Below are positions 51,960 through 61,203 of a DNA stretch of 64,000 bases, in pieces. A model generated the notes under the pieces. It searched no databases. It was not told where the DNA came from and was given only the letters and a program-made list of their open reading frames with translations. Each line of letters starts with the position of its first letter. Position 1 is the stretch's first letter. Source of the stretch: Acidobacteriota bacterium. GTDB lineage: Bacteria > Acidobacteriota > Terriglobia > Bryobacterales > Bryobacteraceae. The position numbers and the translations under genes are program-made. The stretch is from positions 1 to 64,000 of the forward strand of contig JAFDVS010000026.1 of NCBI GenBank assembly GCA_018268935.1. Reading direction: 5' to 3'.

Positions 51960-53172
51960 ATGCGCTATCTCCTGCTGGCGTTTCTCACCTTCCTCAACGT
52001 ACTCAATTTTGTAGATAGACAGTTGATCCCCAGCCTCGCGCCAAAGCTCATTGCGGACCTTGGACTATCCCGGGCCGACATCGGCCTGCTGTACGGCTAC
52101 GTGTTCCTTGTTTTCTACACACTGATGGGCATGACTCTGGGTCCGGCCTCCGACCGTTTTCACCGCCCTCGCCTCATATGCGGCGGCCTCGCGGTGTGGA
52201 GTCTCATGACCGCGCTTTCCGGCTATGCCCGCAACTTCGGTGAACTCGCCGCGGCGCGCATGCTTGGTGGGCGTCGGGGAAGCCACACTCACCCCCGCTG
52301 CGCTCTCCTTGCTCGCGCAGTCCTTCCCCAGCCGGCAACTCGCCTTCGCCTCCGGGTGCTACTACATGGGTGTTCCGCTTGGTGCGGGAGCCAGCATGAT
52401 CATTTCGGGTTGGCTCGCACCCGAGTACGGATGGCGCGCCTGCTTTCAAATCCTTGGCGTGGCGGGGTTGATTGTCGCCCCGCTGCTGCTCTTCCTCAAA
52501 GACGGCTCTCCGCAGGGGAAGGCGTTTTCGCCGATGCCATCCGCTGAAATCGTGAGGACCCTCGCCGCTTCGCTTCGGGCTAACCCCGCCGTTCTCTTCA
52601 CGATCGCCGGCGCCACAATGCTGAATTACTCCGCCAGCTCCACAATCCACGTGCTTACCTGGATGACCCAGGAACGTGGCGTCGCCTATCAGACCGCGGC
52701 TTACCTCAACGGCGGCATCTACACGATTGCCGGAATGCTGGGCACCGCACTCGGTGGGCTTTTGAGCGACTGGTTCCATCGCCGCTACCCTGGTGGCCGT
52801 CTTTGGTTCCTCATCGGGAAGGCAGCGGTATTCCTACCCTTCACCCTCATCTTCTATACCGCACCATTCAACCACACGTGGTATCTCGGAATCTGGTTCC
52901 TGAGCAGCTTCGGCAGCACCATGTGGTACGGGCCGGTATTCGCCACGGTCCAGGATCTCCTTCCGGAAAGGATCCGCGCCACGGCTGTGGCGTTCCTGCT
53001 ACTGGCCATCAATCTACTGGGGACCGGCCCGGGCCCCTGGATCACAGGCCTGCTGGGCGACCGGATTGGTCTCCAGGCCGCCCTGCTTTGCGCGGTCGTG
53101 ATCGGATTCGGCGCGGCGCTTCCGTTCTATCTCGCGGTCCGCCGGCTACACGGCGGGTCTACATCTTTGTAA
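51960..53172 (+). pseudogene. MFS transporter gene interrupted by a one-base frameshift
   Basis: The first part (51960 to about 52262) encodes MFS helices 1-3, with RADIGLLYGYVFLVFYTLMG and the loop motif ASDRFHRPRL. It should run from AARM into LVGVGEATLTPAALSLL, but that continuation is in the next frame; joining them needs one base removed at about 52263 (ATGCTTGGTG read as ATG-TTG-GTG). After the shift about 300 residues of helices 4-12 follow to the stop at 53172. It is either a recent pseudogene or a sequencing error. The intact protein would be a 12-helix transporter of ACS-like type. The end overlaps the vgrG stop by 14 bases. Confidence 0.8.
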
Positions 53173-55093
53173 ATTTGGTTCCGTCGTCGGCCACATCGGG
53201 AGCTTCCGGCCCGGCCGGTGAAGAACCGCTGCCTGCGCCCGCCGCCCCACCGGAATTGATCAGCACCAACGTGCCCTGGATCTGGACTCCGGATGGGTCG
53301 ATGTTGACGAAGCCGCCGGGGCCTTTCATGGTGACTTGCGTGCCAGCTTCGATGATCACACTCATGCCCCCCTTAATATGAACTTGCATGCCCGCATCCA
53401 AGGCATAGTTGGTGGCGACCTTGATGTGATAGTCGCTGCCGACATCGAGTGAATACTTGCCCCCAACCTTTTCGTTTTGAGCGAACTTCACCTCGAGGCT
53501 CTTGTTCTTTTCAATCAGCTCCCTCTGATCTTCCTTCACAATCAGGTGCCGCGACCCGCCGACCCATTCGCGCATTTCCTTCTTGGTGCGGTCATCCCTC
53601 TGAAACTCGGCATGCACGAAAAGCTGCTCCGAACCTTTCAAATCCTCCATGCGGATTTCATTGAAGTTGGTCTCACTGCCATTCTTCGAACTGCGTGACT
53701 TCCAAGTGCTGACCGTTTTGTGGTCGGGCAGCTTGTAGGGCACCGGCTGCATTTCGTCGTAGACGCGCCCCGTGATCAGCGGGCGATCAGGATCGCCATC
53801 CATGTAGCTGACGACAACTTCCTGCCCCACTCGCGGAATGGTAATCCAGCCCCAGTTCAAACCAGCCCAGGCTTGTGACACGCGGATCCACGCCGAATTC
53901 TTACGTTCGCGATCCCAGTGGAACATCACTTTGACGCGCCCGTACTTGTCGGGAAAAATCTCTTCTCCTTCCGCGTCCGATACGACAATCGCCGTCTGGG
54001 TGCCCTTGATCGTCGGCTTCACCGCAACACGCGGGGGCCGGAATGGAGTGGCCGAGGGCATCGCCTCGTACACATTCTTGTAATCGAATGCTTCCTCCAT
54101 GTTGCTGCGATAGCTGTTCCCTTGGGTCTTGTGCTGAACCGATGTGATGAGGTAGCTCTGGTTGACTGAAGAATTGAAGTGCTCCTGCAACTCAAACTTA
54201 AAACCTGGGCAGAACGGCCGCATGGAGCTCGACCCGCGAATCACGTTCAATCGCGTCTCTTCCATCTCCAGCATGGTGCGCGCGTTCGGGTCCAGACCTC
54301 CTGCGTTCCATTTTCCGCCAGGATAGTCGTACTTCTCCGATTGTGCGTACTTGCCCGCCACAGAGGTCTGGAACGGGTCATACTGCTTGGTAAAATCGAA
54401 GTCCCACAAGCTCACTTTGCCCGTCGTGTAGGAGCGTTCAAAATCGACGGTCTGCACGAAGTCCTCGGGGTGATCAGGGTGCTCCTCAAAAGCAAACTTT
54501 GCCTTCGCCTGAAAGGGCAGGGCCTTCACTGATCCAGGCGCGTCAGCCAGGATCATCGTGTGCGAGCCCTCCTCGTACTTGAAGTAATACCAAATGCCTT
54601 CTTCTTCCATAAGCCGGCAGCAGAAATTGAAGTCTGTCTCACGGTATTGAACCAGGAACTTCCGCTGCTCATAACCCTTGGACAAATTCAGCTGAAAGCT
54701 CACCCCATGCTGCCCCAGAACCTGCTCCAGGATCTGCGGCACTGTCTTGTCGAGGAAAAACCGGCAATCCGCCGATTGCGTGAGAAACCAGAACTTGGGT
54801 ACGAATTCCAATTCGTACGTGGTGAGCCCCATGTCCAGCTCTAACTGCCGTGCACTGCGGCAAATGCCATGGATGGGCCTGTAGCTCATGTCGGCTAACC
54901 GCACCTGCAAAGTGATGCCCTGGTTGATCAGCGCTGTCAGATCGAGGTTCTTCTGCGTGGAGACCATCCGCAAATGAAACTCGTAGGGTTGTGAGATGGC
55001 CTCTCGTCCCTCAAAGCGCTCCAAGAGGAGAACATCCTCTCCCAGGGGCGTCTGCACCTTGATCGGTCGGTCCTGTTGTTTGTATTCCGGCAT
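53159..55093 (-). CDS. vgrG: Type VI secretion spike protein VgrG
   Basis: 644 residues. The N-terminal gp27-like part (about 1-380) and gp5-like OB fold (WITIPRVGQEVVVSYMDGDPDRPLITG at about 430) are typical of VgrG. A C-terminal beta-helix with repeats (GGKYSLDVGSDYHIKV, MQVHIKGGMSVIIEAG) is followed by a Gly/Ser/Pro-rich tail. No fused effector domain is evident. GAGGG lies seven bases before the ATG. It lies 89 bases downstream of tssH; no effector or adaptor gene follows, because a convergent MFS gene starts at once. Confidence 0.95.
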   Translation of the reverse strand: MPEYKQQDRPIKVQTPLGEDVLLLERFEGREAISQPYEFHLRMVSTQKNLDLTALINQGITLQVRLADMSYRPIHGICRSARQLELDMGLTTYELEFVPKFWFLTQSADCRFFLDKTVPQILEQVLGQHGVSFQLNLSKGYEQRKFLVQYRETDFNFCCRLMEEEGIWYYFKYEEGSHTMILADAPGSVKALPFQAKAKFAFEEHPDHPEDFVQTVDFERSYTTGKVSLWDFDFTKQYDPFQTSVAGKYAQSEKYDYPGGKWNAGGLDPNARTMLEMEETRLNVIRGSSSMRPFCPGFKFELQEHFNSSVNQSYLITSVQHKTQGNSYRSNMEEAFDYKNVYEAMPSATPFRPPRVAVKPTIKGTQTAIVVSDAEGEEIFPDKYGRVKVMFHWDRERKNSAWIRVSQAWAGLNWGWITIPRVGQEVVVSYMDGDPDRPLITGRVYDEMQPVPYKLPDHKTVSTWKSRSSKNGSETNFNEIRMEDLKGSEQLFVHAEFQRDDRTKKEMREWVGGSRHLIVKEDQRELIEKNKSLEVKFAQNEKVGGKYSLDVGSDYHIKVATNYALDAGMQVHIKGGMSVIIEAGTQVTMKGPGGFVNIDPSGVQIQGTLVLINSGGAAGAGSGSSPAGPEAPDVADDGTKFTKM

Positions 55094-55133
55094 GATGATC
55101 CCTCTGACAAGTCTCCCATCAGATAACGCGGAT

Positions 55134-55172
55134 TTCGCCCCCCGATTTCCTCATCGCAAACCGGGGGACGAA
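55134..55172 (-). other. Hairpin between tssH and vgrG
   Basis: The minus strand reads TTCGTCCCCCG and CGGGGGGCGAA, an 11-base stem with one G-U pair, around a 17-base loop. There is no T-run after it, so it may be a processing or attenuation signal that tunes the level of vgrG against tssH. Confidence 0.4.
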
Positions 55173-55182
55173 CAAAATTGCG

Positions 55183-57831
55183 CTACAGATCGTAGGTGAA
55201 CTTGCCGTCCGAGCCCACTCCCACGTGCACCTTCGCCAGTTGACCGCCCTCGGCCATTGTCTCCAGGAGTTTTTTGGAGATGTCCGGCAGCAGAGTATTG
55301 GTCAGGATGTTGTCCACGTTGCGCGCGCCGCTTTCCACCTCGGTACACCGGTTAGCCACTTCTTCGACCAACTCCGGGGAGTACGTTAATTCAATCTTGT
55401 GAGTCTCCATCATCCGCTTCTGGATCTTGCCCAGTTTCAGACGGATGATGTTCTTCAGCGCTTCATCACGCACCGGGTAGTAGGGGATGATCACCAGACG
55501 GCCAAGGAATGCCGGCTTGAACACCTTGTCCAGTTCCGGCTTCATCGCCTTGATGATACCTTCCGGCGATGGCATCGTCTCCGGATCTGCGATCAGCTTC
55601 ATTAGCGTGTCTGTTGCCGCGTTGGAGGTGAGGATGATGATCGTGTTTTTGAAGTCGATTTCGCGTCCTTCGCCGTCCTCCATCATGCCCTTGTCAAACA
55701 CCTGGAAGAACAGTTCCAGCACATCCGGATGCGCCTTTTCCACTTCATCCAGCAGCACGACGGAATAGGGTCTGCGCCGCACCGCTTCGGTCAGGACGCC
55801 GCCTTCTCCGTAGCCCACATATCCCGGAGGCGAACCTTTCAACGTGGACACTGTGTGAGCTTCCTGGAACTCCGACATGTTGATGGTAATGACGTTCGTC
55901 TCACCGCCATACAACTGGCTGGCCAGTGTCAGCGCCGTCTCGGTCTTGCCGACGCCCGACGGGCCAACCAGCAGGAACGTGCCGATGGGCTTGTTCGGAT
56001 CTTCCAGCCGTGCGCGTGAAGTGCGGATACGCTGACTGATGGCAAACAAAGCATGATCCTGGCCGATAACGCGGGCGCCAAGATGCTTTTCCAGCTCCAG
56101 CACCGTCTTCACTTCGTCCTTCAGCATGTTGCCAACCGGAATGCCGGTCCAGTTCGAGATCACCTCGCTGATGACCTGCGCATCCACGGTCACCCGCATC
56201 AACGGCTTCTCGCCTTGCAGTTCGTCCAATTCCGCCTGCAGTTTGCCGAGCTCTTCTTTCATCTGGTCCGGGGTACCACTGGGCTCCGGAACATCTTCCG
56301 GCAATTTCGCGTTGGGATCTTCCAACTTCATCCGCAACCCGCGGATCTTGATCACCAGGCCTTTTTCTTTTTCGAACCGCTCATTGAGTGCCGCCAATTC
56401 CGCCGCAGTGGATTCTTTCTGCTGTCCTATTTCAGCCAGGCGTTCCGTATGATCCGCGCCGACCTGCATTTCGCGGTTCAACACGCGTTCCTGGACTTCC
56501 AGATCGTCCAGCTTACGCCGTGCAGCCTCAATGGCCGATGGCATCGCATTCTGCCCAAGAGCAACCCGTGCGCAGGCGGTATCCAGCACGCTCACGGATT
56601 TATCCGGCAACTGCCGTCCCGCGACAAACCGGTGGGACAGCCGCACCGAGGCCATCACGCCTTCATCGACAATGCGCACGTTATGATGCTTCTCGAGAGA
56701 AGCGACAATTCCGCGCATCATTGTCATGGCCGTCTTCTCGTCCGGCTCTTCCACCTTCACCACCTGGAAGCGCCGCGCCAGTGCCGGGTCCTTCTCGAAA
56801 TACTTCTTGTACTCCGACCATGTGGTGGCAGCGATGGTGCGCAGTTCGCCACGAGCCAGCGCCGGTTTCAAGAGGTTGGCCGCATCGTTCTGGCCGGCCT
56901 GTCCACCGGCGCCAATCATTGTGTGCGCCTCGTCGATGAACAGGATGATCGGCGTGGGCGATGCCTTCACTTCCTCAATCAGTCCCTTCAACCGGTTCTC
57001 GAATTCGCCCTTGACGCCCGCGCCTGCCTGCAACAGCGCCAGGTCCAGCGTCCGCAACTCCACGTTGCGCAGTGGCGGCGGCACATCGCCATGCGCGATG
57101 CGCAACGCGAAGCCTTCCACCACCGCGGTCTTTCCAACGCCGGCCTCACCGGTGAGAATCGGATTGTTCTGCCGGCGGCGCATGAGAATATCAATCACCT
57201 GGCGAATCTCGAAGTCGCGGCCCAACACCGGGTCGATCTTGCCCTTCTTCGCGTTCTCCGTCAGGTTCACCGTGTATTGATCGAGGTTCGGGGTCTTCCC
57301 GCCAATGTTTTTCGGACGGTCCGCAGCGGCCATATCCGCAGCTTCGGCAATCGTGTCCTCCGAGGAGCCGGAGACAATCGCCATGATGTCCTTCTTCAGC
57401 CCCTCCACCGAGATCTTGGCGAACTCCTTCGATATCCCGCTCGCCAGGCGTGCCATCTCCTCATCGGAGAGCAGCGCCAGTACTGTAAATCCGCTGCGAA
57501 TCTTGTGGGCGCTGTAGTCGATCGAACCGATGGTCCAGGCTTCGGTCAGCAGCCCGATAATCCGTCTCCCGATCGCCGGAGTCTGGGCATTTCCCCTCTT
57601 GATCTTGTCTAGCGAGGCGTTCAGATCCCTGGTAAGCCGCGAAGTGTCCACGCCATACTGATGGAGGATCTTCGCCGCATCACAGTCGGTGAAGTCCAGA
57701 AGTTTGAGCAGGTAGTGCTCGATCTCAATGTCATAGTGCGTGCGGGAGAGGCAGAGGCCCGCCGCGCCTTCCAGCGCTTTCCGCGTTACCTCGTTCAGCT
57801 TGCCCATCAACGCTTTCATGCTGACGCCCAT
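55183..57831 (-). CDS. tssH: Type VI secretion sheath-recycling ATPase TssH (ClpV)
   Basis: 882 residues. The N-terminal domain (about 1-160) is followed by a first AAA module with Walker A GEAGVGKT and Walker B LFIDEAHT, a middle coiled-coil region (about 420-530) and a second AAA module with GPSGVGKT and VVLLDEVEKAH. NLTENAKKGKIDPVLGRDFE is typical of ClpV. It disassembles the contracted TssBC sheath so it can be reused. AAAGGA lies seven bases before the ATG. It is 41 bases downstream of tssG. Confidence 0.97.
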   Translation of the reverse strand: MGVSMKALMGKLNEVTRKALEGAAGLCLSRTHYDIEIEHYLLKLLDFTDCDAAKILHQYGVDTSRLTRDLNASLDKIKRGNAQTPAIGRRIIGLLTEAWTIGSIDYSAHKIRSGFTVLALLSDEEMARLASGISKEFAKISVEGLKKDIMAIVSGSSEDTIAEAADMAAADRPKNIGGKTPNLDQYTVNLTENAKKGKIDPVLGRDFEIRQVIDILMRRRQNNPILTGEAGVGKTAVVEGFALRIAHGDVPPPLRNVELRTLDLALLQAGAGVKGEFENRLKGLIEEVKASPTPIILFIDEAHTMIGAGGQAGQNDAANLLKPALARGELRTIAATTWSEYKKYFEKDPALARRFQVVKVEEPDEKTAMTMMRGIVASLEKHHNVRIVDEGVMASVRLSHRFVAGRQLPDKSVSVLDTACARVALGQNAMPSAIEAARRKLDDLEVQERVLNREMQVGADHTERLAEIGQQKESTAAELAALNERFEKEKGLVIKIRGLRMKLEDPNAKLPEDVPEPSGTPDQMKEELGKLQAELDELQGEKPLMRVTVDAQVISEVISNWTGIPVGNMLKDEVKTVLELEKHLGARVIGQDHALFAISQRIRTSRARLEDPNKPIGTFLLVGPSGVGKTETALTLASQLYGGETNVITINMSEFQEAHTVSTLKGSPPGYVGYGEGGVLTEAVRRRPYSVVLLDEVEKAHPDVLELFFQVFDKGMMEDGEGREIDFKNTIIILTSNAATDTLMKLIADPETMPSPEGIIKAMKPELDKVFKPAFLGRLVIIPYYPVRDEALKNIIRLKLGKIQKRMMETHKIELTYSPELVEEVANRCTEVESGARNVDNILTNTLLPDISKKLLETMAEGGQLAKVHVGVGSDGKFTYDL

Positions 57832-57872
57832 AGTCGTTTCCTTTCTTGATATCTCTTAGCGCTCTCGCTGCA

Positions 57873-58874
57873 TCATATCCTCAAGATCGCCTCATCGGGA
57901 TCCCGGGTCATGTCCGCGGTCTTCGCCCACGTCACCCATCCGAGCCGGGGCCCTCCTTCACCGCGGTCGCCCAGGCAGCACCCGGGTGTCTCTTCGCGTT
58001 TCATCACCAACTGCACTTCAAAACTCAGTTCCCCGTTCGTGTAGAATCGCACCAGCGATTCCAGAGGCTTGTATGCCAGTCCATCGGGGAGAAAATCAAG
58101 ATACTGGCGCAATGTCAACGGTCCTATCCGGACGCGGATGCCGGACTGCGGATCCCATACTTCATCGCCAACAATCGCCCCTACGCCCAATTGCTCCGAG
58201 TAGCTGTCCCCGCGATCGAACTGGCACTGCGAGGTTCGCGCCAGTGGGAACCACGCTCCGGCGAACTGCTCGACATGCACGGGAACATCGAAATAGTCCC
58301 CCAGAAGCTGCTCCAGACCCATCGTCGACCGCGGCGTCAGACTCAGCAACCCGCTGAAGAATATCAGCACCTCATCCCGAAGATTGAGCCGGCGCTGAAG
58401 CCCTTTTGTCCCCATGCCAATGAGGCCCATCAGGTACCGCGACATACGGTCCTGTTCGCCGCGCTCATAGGCGACGTAGAACCGGTACCGCTCCCAGGCC
58501 TGATAAAACAGGCTGATCAGCCGGTGGTTAAAAATATCGAGGAATGCGGCCAACGTTGTATCTTTGGCCCGGAGCCGCGCACGGATGTACTCCGTATAGT
58601 AGGTCGGAAGCACACCGAGCGGCCCGAACATCCCCATGAAGTTCACGGTCATGGAAATGGGCTGATCGTTCTTCCACTCCAGACTTTGGATTTCACTGGC
58701 CGGAAACGCCATCAGGGCATGGGCGTGAAACCGCACTACCTCCCTTCGGGGTGGGTTGAATCGGCCCACCATACCGCGATCCGGCTCTATGCGGTGCAGC
58801 CAACGCATGACCTGGAAGAAACTGAACTCCCAAGGAGTCCGCTCCAAATCCCGCCGCAACACAGGTTGGCTCAT
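57873..58874 (-). CDS. tssG: Type VI secretion baseplate protein TssG
   Basis: 333 residues from ATG 58874. The first residues MSQPVLRRDLERTPWEFSFFQVMRW are the usual start; an 11-residue upstream extension to 58907 is open but would enter tssF. Other marks are FNPPRREVVRFHAH and FLDIFNHRLISLFYQAWERYRF. TssG joins TssF and TssE in the T6SS baseplate wedge. The ATG overlaps the tssF stop (ATGA). Confidence 0.95.
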   Translation of the reverse strand: MSQPVLRRDLERTPWEFSFFQVMRWLHRIEPDRGMVGRFNPPRREVVRFHAHALMAFPASEIQSLEWKNDQPISMTVNFMGMFGPLGVLPTYYTEYIRARLRAKDTTLAAFLDIFNHRLISLFYQAWERYRFYVAYERGEQDRMSRYLMGLIGMGTKGLQRRLNLRDEVLIFFSGLLSLTPRSTMGLEQLLGDYFDVPVHVEQFAGAWFPLARTSQCQFDRGDSYSEQLGVGAIVGDEVWDPQSGIRVRIGPLTLRQYLDFLPDGLAYKPLESLVRFYTNGELSFEVQLVMKREETPGCCLGDRGEGGPRLGWVTWAKTADMTRDPDEAILRI

Positions 58875-60709
58875 AACAGGATTCGACGTCCCGCTCTCGG
58901 CAACCATTCCTTGACCACCTCCTTCCTCTGGCGAGTACGAATCGCCAACTGATGGAAGCTGTTCAGGGTTGCATACAATCCCAGAAAGTGCTCCAGCACC
59001 GTCGCAAACAGATATACGCCGCCGCCCGCGAATTGCTCCTCGTCGAATTCCATCTCTGTTCGGACCCCACGCGCGAAACTGACCCCGTTCTCCGAGATTA
59101 CCCGCGCGAATTGCCGGCTGCTCTTCAGGCTCACAATCGCGTCAATCATCTTTGCCGTGTATACAGACTCGGTGAAGTTATACAGCTTCAGCACTTCCAG
59201 TAGCGCTTCGCGGCCTTCCTCCACCAGCGAGAGATAGTTCAACGAAAGATGAGAAATCAGGCGCCAGAAGATCGACTTTCCCGTGGGAGGGCGCATTGGC
59301 GCCGTGGGGCGGCGCAGACAGACAATCTTCTTGAGTGCGGACATGCCCTCAATCGTAAAATCCCCGGCATCGTTGCCGAAAGGCAGCCGAGCCGGGATAT
59401 CGCGGTTTGTGCACATTCCACGCACCGTCAGCGCATCCAGGTTCGGATGCACCGGGCGCATCGAAAGGTCCACCAGTGAGAGGGTATACTCGGTCCCTTC
59501 GTCCTTACTCAACTCAGAAATCCGCCGGTTCGCCAGCCAAAATGTCTGCTTATTCTCCCGGATCGCTGCGTGCCGGTAGGAGTAAAACGGTTCGTACGTC
59601 CGCGTTTCGCGCGTTTGCGGGTCGATCGAAACCACTTCGTCGATCGAAAACAGTTCCGTCGAGTTCCGCCGCCGCACGTCCGGAATAACCTGGTATTCGA
59701 ACTTCCGTTGGTCGAGCAGAATCGGCTCACACGTCTGCGGAAACAGGTTGATGATCGGCGTGCACCCCAGCCGGAACATGGAAGGATTGATGCCCAGTTC
59801 CAGATCCTGCCGCCGGTCTTCGAGCTCATAGGGGCGGATCAGGAAGACGATCTCCGCCTGCTCCTTGAACCCCGTTGCCCATACCTCGTTCAGTCCGGTC
59901 ACATCCAGGAAAAGAAACTTCTCCGGAAAGACAAAATACTCCTGCAGCAGCCGGTAGGCCTGCAGTGACCGCTTCGGATACGGCAGCATTGCTTCATCGT
60001 CGGCAAAACCTACTGGCCGGATACACGAACCGGGAAGGATCACCGGCTTCTTCCGCAGATTCTTCGGATCGCGGATGGCAATCTGCACGCAATTATTCAA
60101 CAGAAGCTCGTACAAGGTGTGGACCACCTTGCTTTCCCCGTGCAGATAAAACCGCAGGGAGTTCATTTCCAGCTTGTCGAGCATTACGTTCAGGCCTGCC
60201 TGCAATAACAGGCGCAAAGATCCCACCGCTTCTGTCGTTTTGATGGGAGGATTCAGCCGGTCCGGCGGCAAGTAGCCCGCTTCCGTGATCGTTACCGGCC
60301 ACAAGGTGGTGTCATAGCAGGTACGGAACCGGCAGGGGTCGCCACCCACGGGCCGCGAAAACATGGGGGTGCCGCGCGCGATCTTCAAGCCCGAAGAGAG
60401 TTTCGCCCGCTCCGGATCCACCACCATCTCCACTACGGACATCGACGGTATTGTCCGCACGTAGTGCGGATAGACGATGTTCAGCAGGGCCTCGGTGATC
60501 TCCGGAAATTCCGAGTCGATCTTATAGTGCACCCGCGCCGTGAGGAATGCGAATGCCTCAATAATTCGCTCCACGTGCGGGTCATCGCACTTGTCCGGCT
60601 CCAGCAGAAGCCGCCCCGCAATCTTGGGGTACTTCTCCGCAAACTCTACTCCCATCAACCGCAGAAAGCTTAATTCGCGGTCGTAATACTGGAGGAACTC
60701 ATCGCGCAC
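58871..60709 (-). CDS. tssF: Type VI secretion baseplate protein TssF
   Basis: 612 residues. The opening RDEFLQYYDRELSFLRLMGVEFAEKYPKIAGRL is the TssF/VasA signature, followed by VERIIEAFAFLTARVHYKID and FPEITEALLNIVYPHYVRTIPSM. Together with TssG and TssE it forms the baseplate wedge on the cytoplasmic face. The start lies inside the end of tssE (11-base overlap), and the end overlaps tssG. Confidence 0.96.
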   Translation of the reverse strand: MRDEFLQYYDRELSFLRLMGVEFAEKYPKIAGRLLLEPDKCDDPHVERIIEAFAFLTARVHYKIDSEFPEITEALLNIVYPHYVRTIPSMSVVEMVVDPERAKLSSGLKIARGTPMFSRPVGGDPCRFRTCYDTTLWPVTITEAGYLPPDRLNPPIKTTEAVGSLRLLLQAGLNVMLDKLEMNSLRFYLHGESKVVHTLYELLLNNCVQIAIRDPKNLRKKPVILPGSCIRPVGFADDEAMLPYPKRSLQAYRLLQEYFVFPEKFLFLDVTGLNEVWATGFKEQAEIVFLIRPYELEDRRQDLELGINPSMFRLGCTPIINLFPQTCEPILLDQRKFEYQVIPDVRRRNSTELFSIDEVVSIDPQTRETRTYEPFYSYRHAAIRENKQTFWLANRRISELSKDEGTEYTLSLVDLSMRPVHPNLDALTVRGMCTNRDIPARLPFGNDAGDFTIEGMSALKKIVCLRRPTAPMRPPTGKSIFWRLISHLSLNYLSLVEEGREALLEVLKLYNFTESVYTAKMIDAIVSLKSSRQFARVISENGVSFARGVRTEMEFDEEQFAGGGVYLFATVLEHFLGLYATLNSFHQLAIRTRQRKEVVKEWLPRAGRRILL

Positions 60710-61196
60710 TGGAGTCCCCCTTCACTTGATACTCTCCAGACGGCAGATCGAGCACGGTGTCGAAAGAAATCAGTTCAGGGGCGGGGTCCATCTTCAGCAA
60801 TCCGTCGATGTGAAACCGCAATGCCTTCCCAGACTCGAAGGTGGTGTCCAGAAGGCGGACGGTTACGCCGGTGAGCCGTGGCTCGAAGTAGGATATCGCG
60901 ATTTCCAGCCGCTTCTGCAAACGCATGCGGTCACTGAGGCTTGTCAACACAAAATGCGTATAGTCGGGCAGACCGTAGTTATAGACGGATTGAACTACGT
61001 CAGGCATATCCATCGGTGTATCGGGATTGGACCGCGTGTTGAACAGCCACTCCAAGTCCCGCCGCAGAGCCGCCTTCAGATTGCGCACCGATTGTGCGCG
61101 GGTTACCGGAGGGTCGGCCGCCAGCTTCGGCTCCAGGTCGGTCAACCGATCAAGCAGCGGTACCGTTACGATGGCTTCCAGGTCTGGTCGCGCCAT
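60699..61196 (-). CDS. tssE: Type VI secretion baseplate protein TssE (gp25-like)
   Basis: 165 residues. It has the gp25/gpW-lysozyme-like outline, with SVRNLKAALRRDLEWLFNTRS, the Arg-rich helix expected, followed by VYNYGLPDYTHF and IAISYFEPRLTGVTVRL. It is the wedge protein that starts sheath polymerisation. It is seven bases after tssA and overlaps tssF. It is not enzymatic despite the lysozyme-like fold. Confidence 0.92.
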   Translation of the reverse strand: MARPDLEAIVTVPLLDRLTDLEPKLAADPPVTRAQSVRNLKAALRRDLEWLFNTRSNPDTPMDMPDVVQSVYNYGLPDYTHFVLTSLSDRMRLQKRLEIAISYFEPRLTGVTVRLLDTTFESGKALRFHIDGLLKMDPAPELISFDTVLDLPSGEYQVKGDSSAR

Positions 61197-61203
61197 GGTT
61201 CCT

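Noticed and set aside
56053..57612. Long plus-strand reading opposite tssH
   Set aside because: Complement of a well-conserved AAA+ gene; no recognisable protein.
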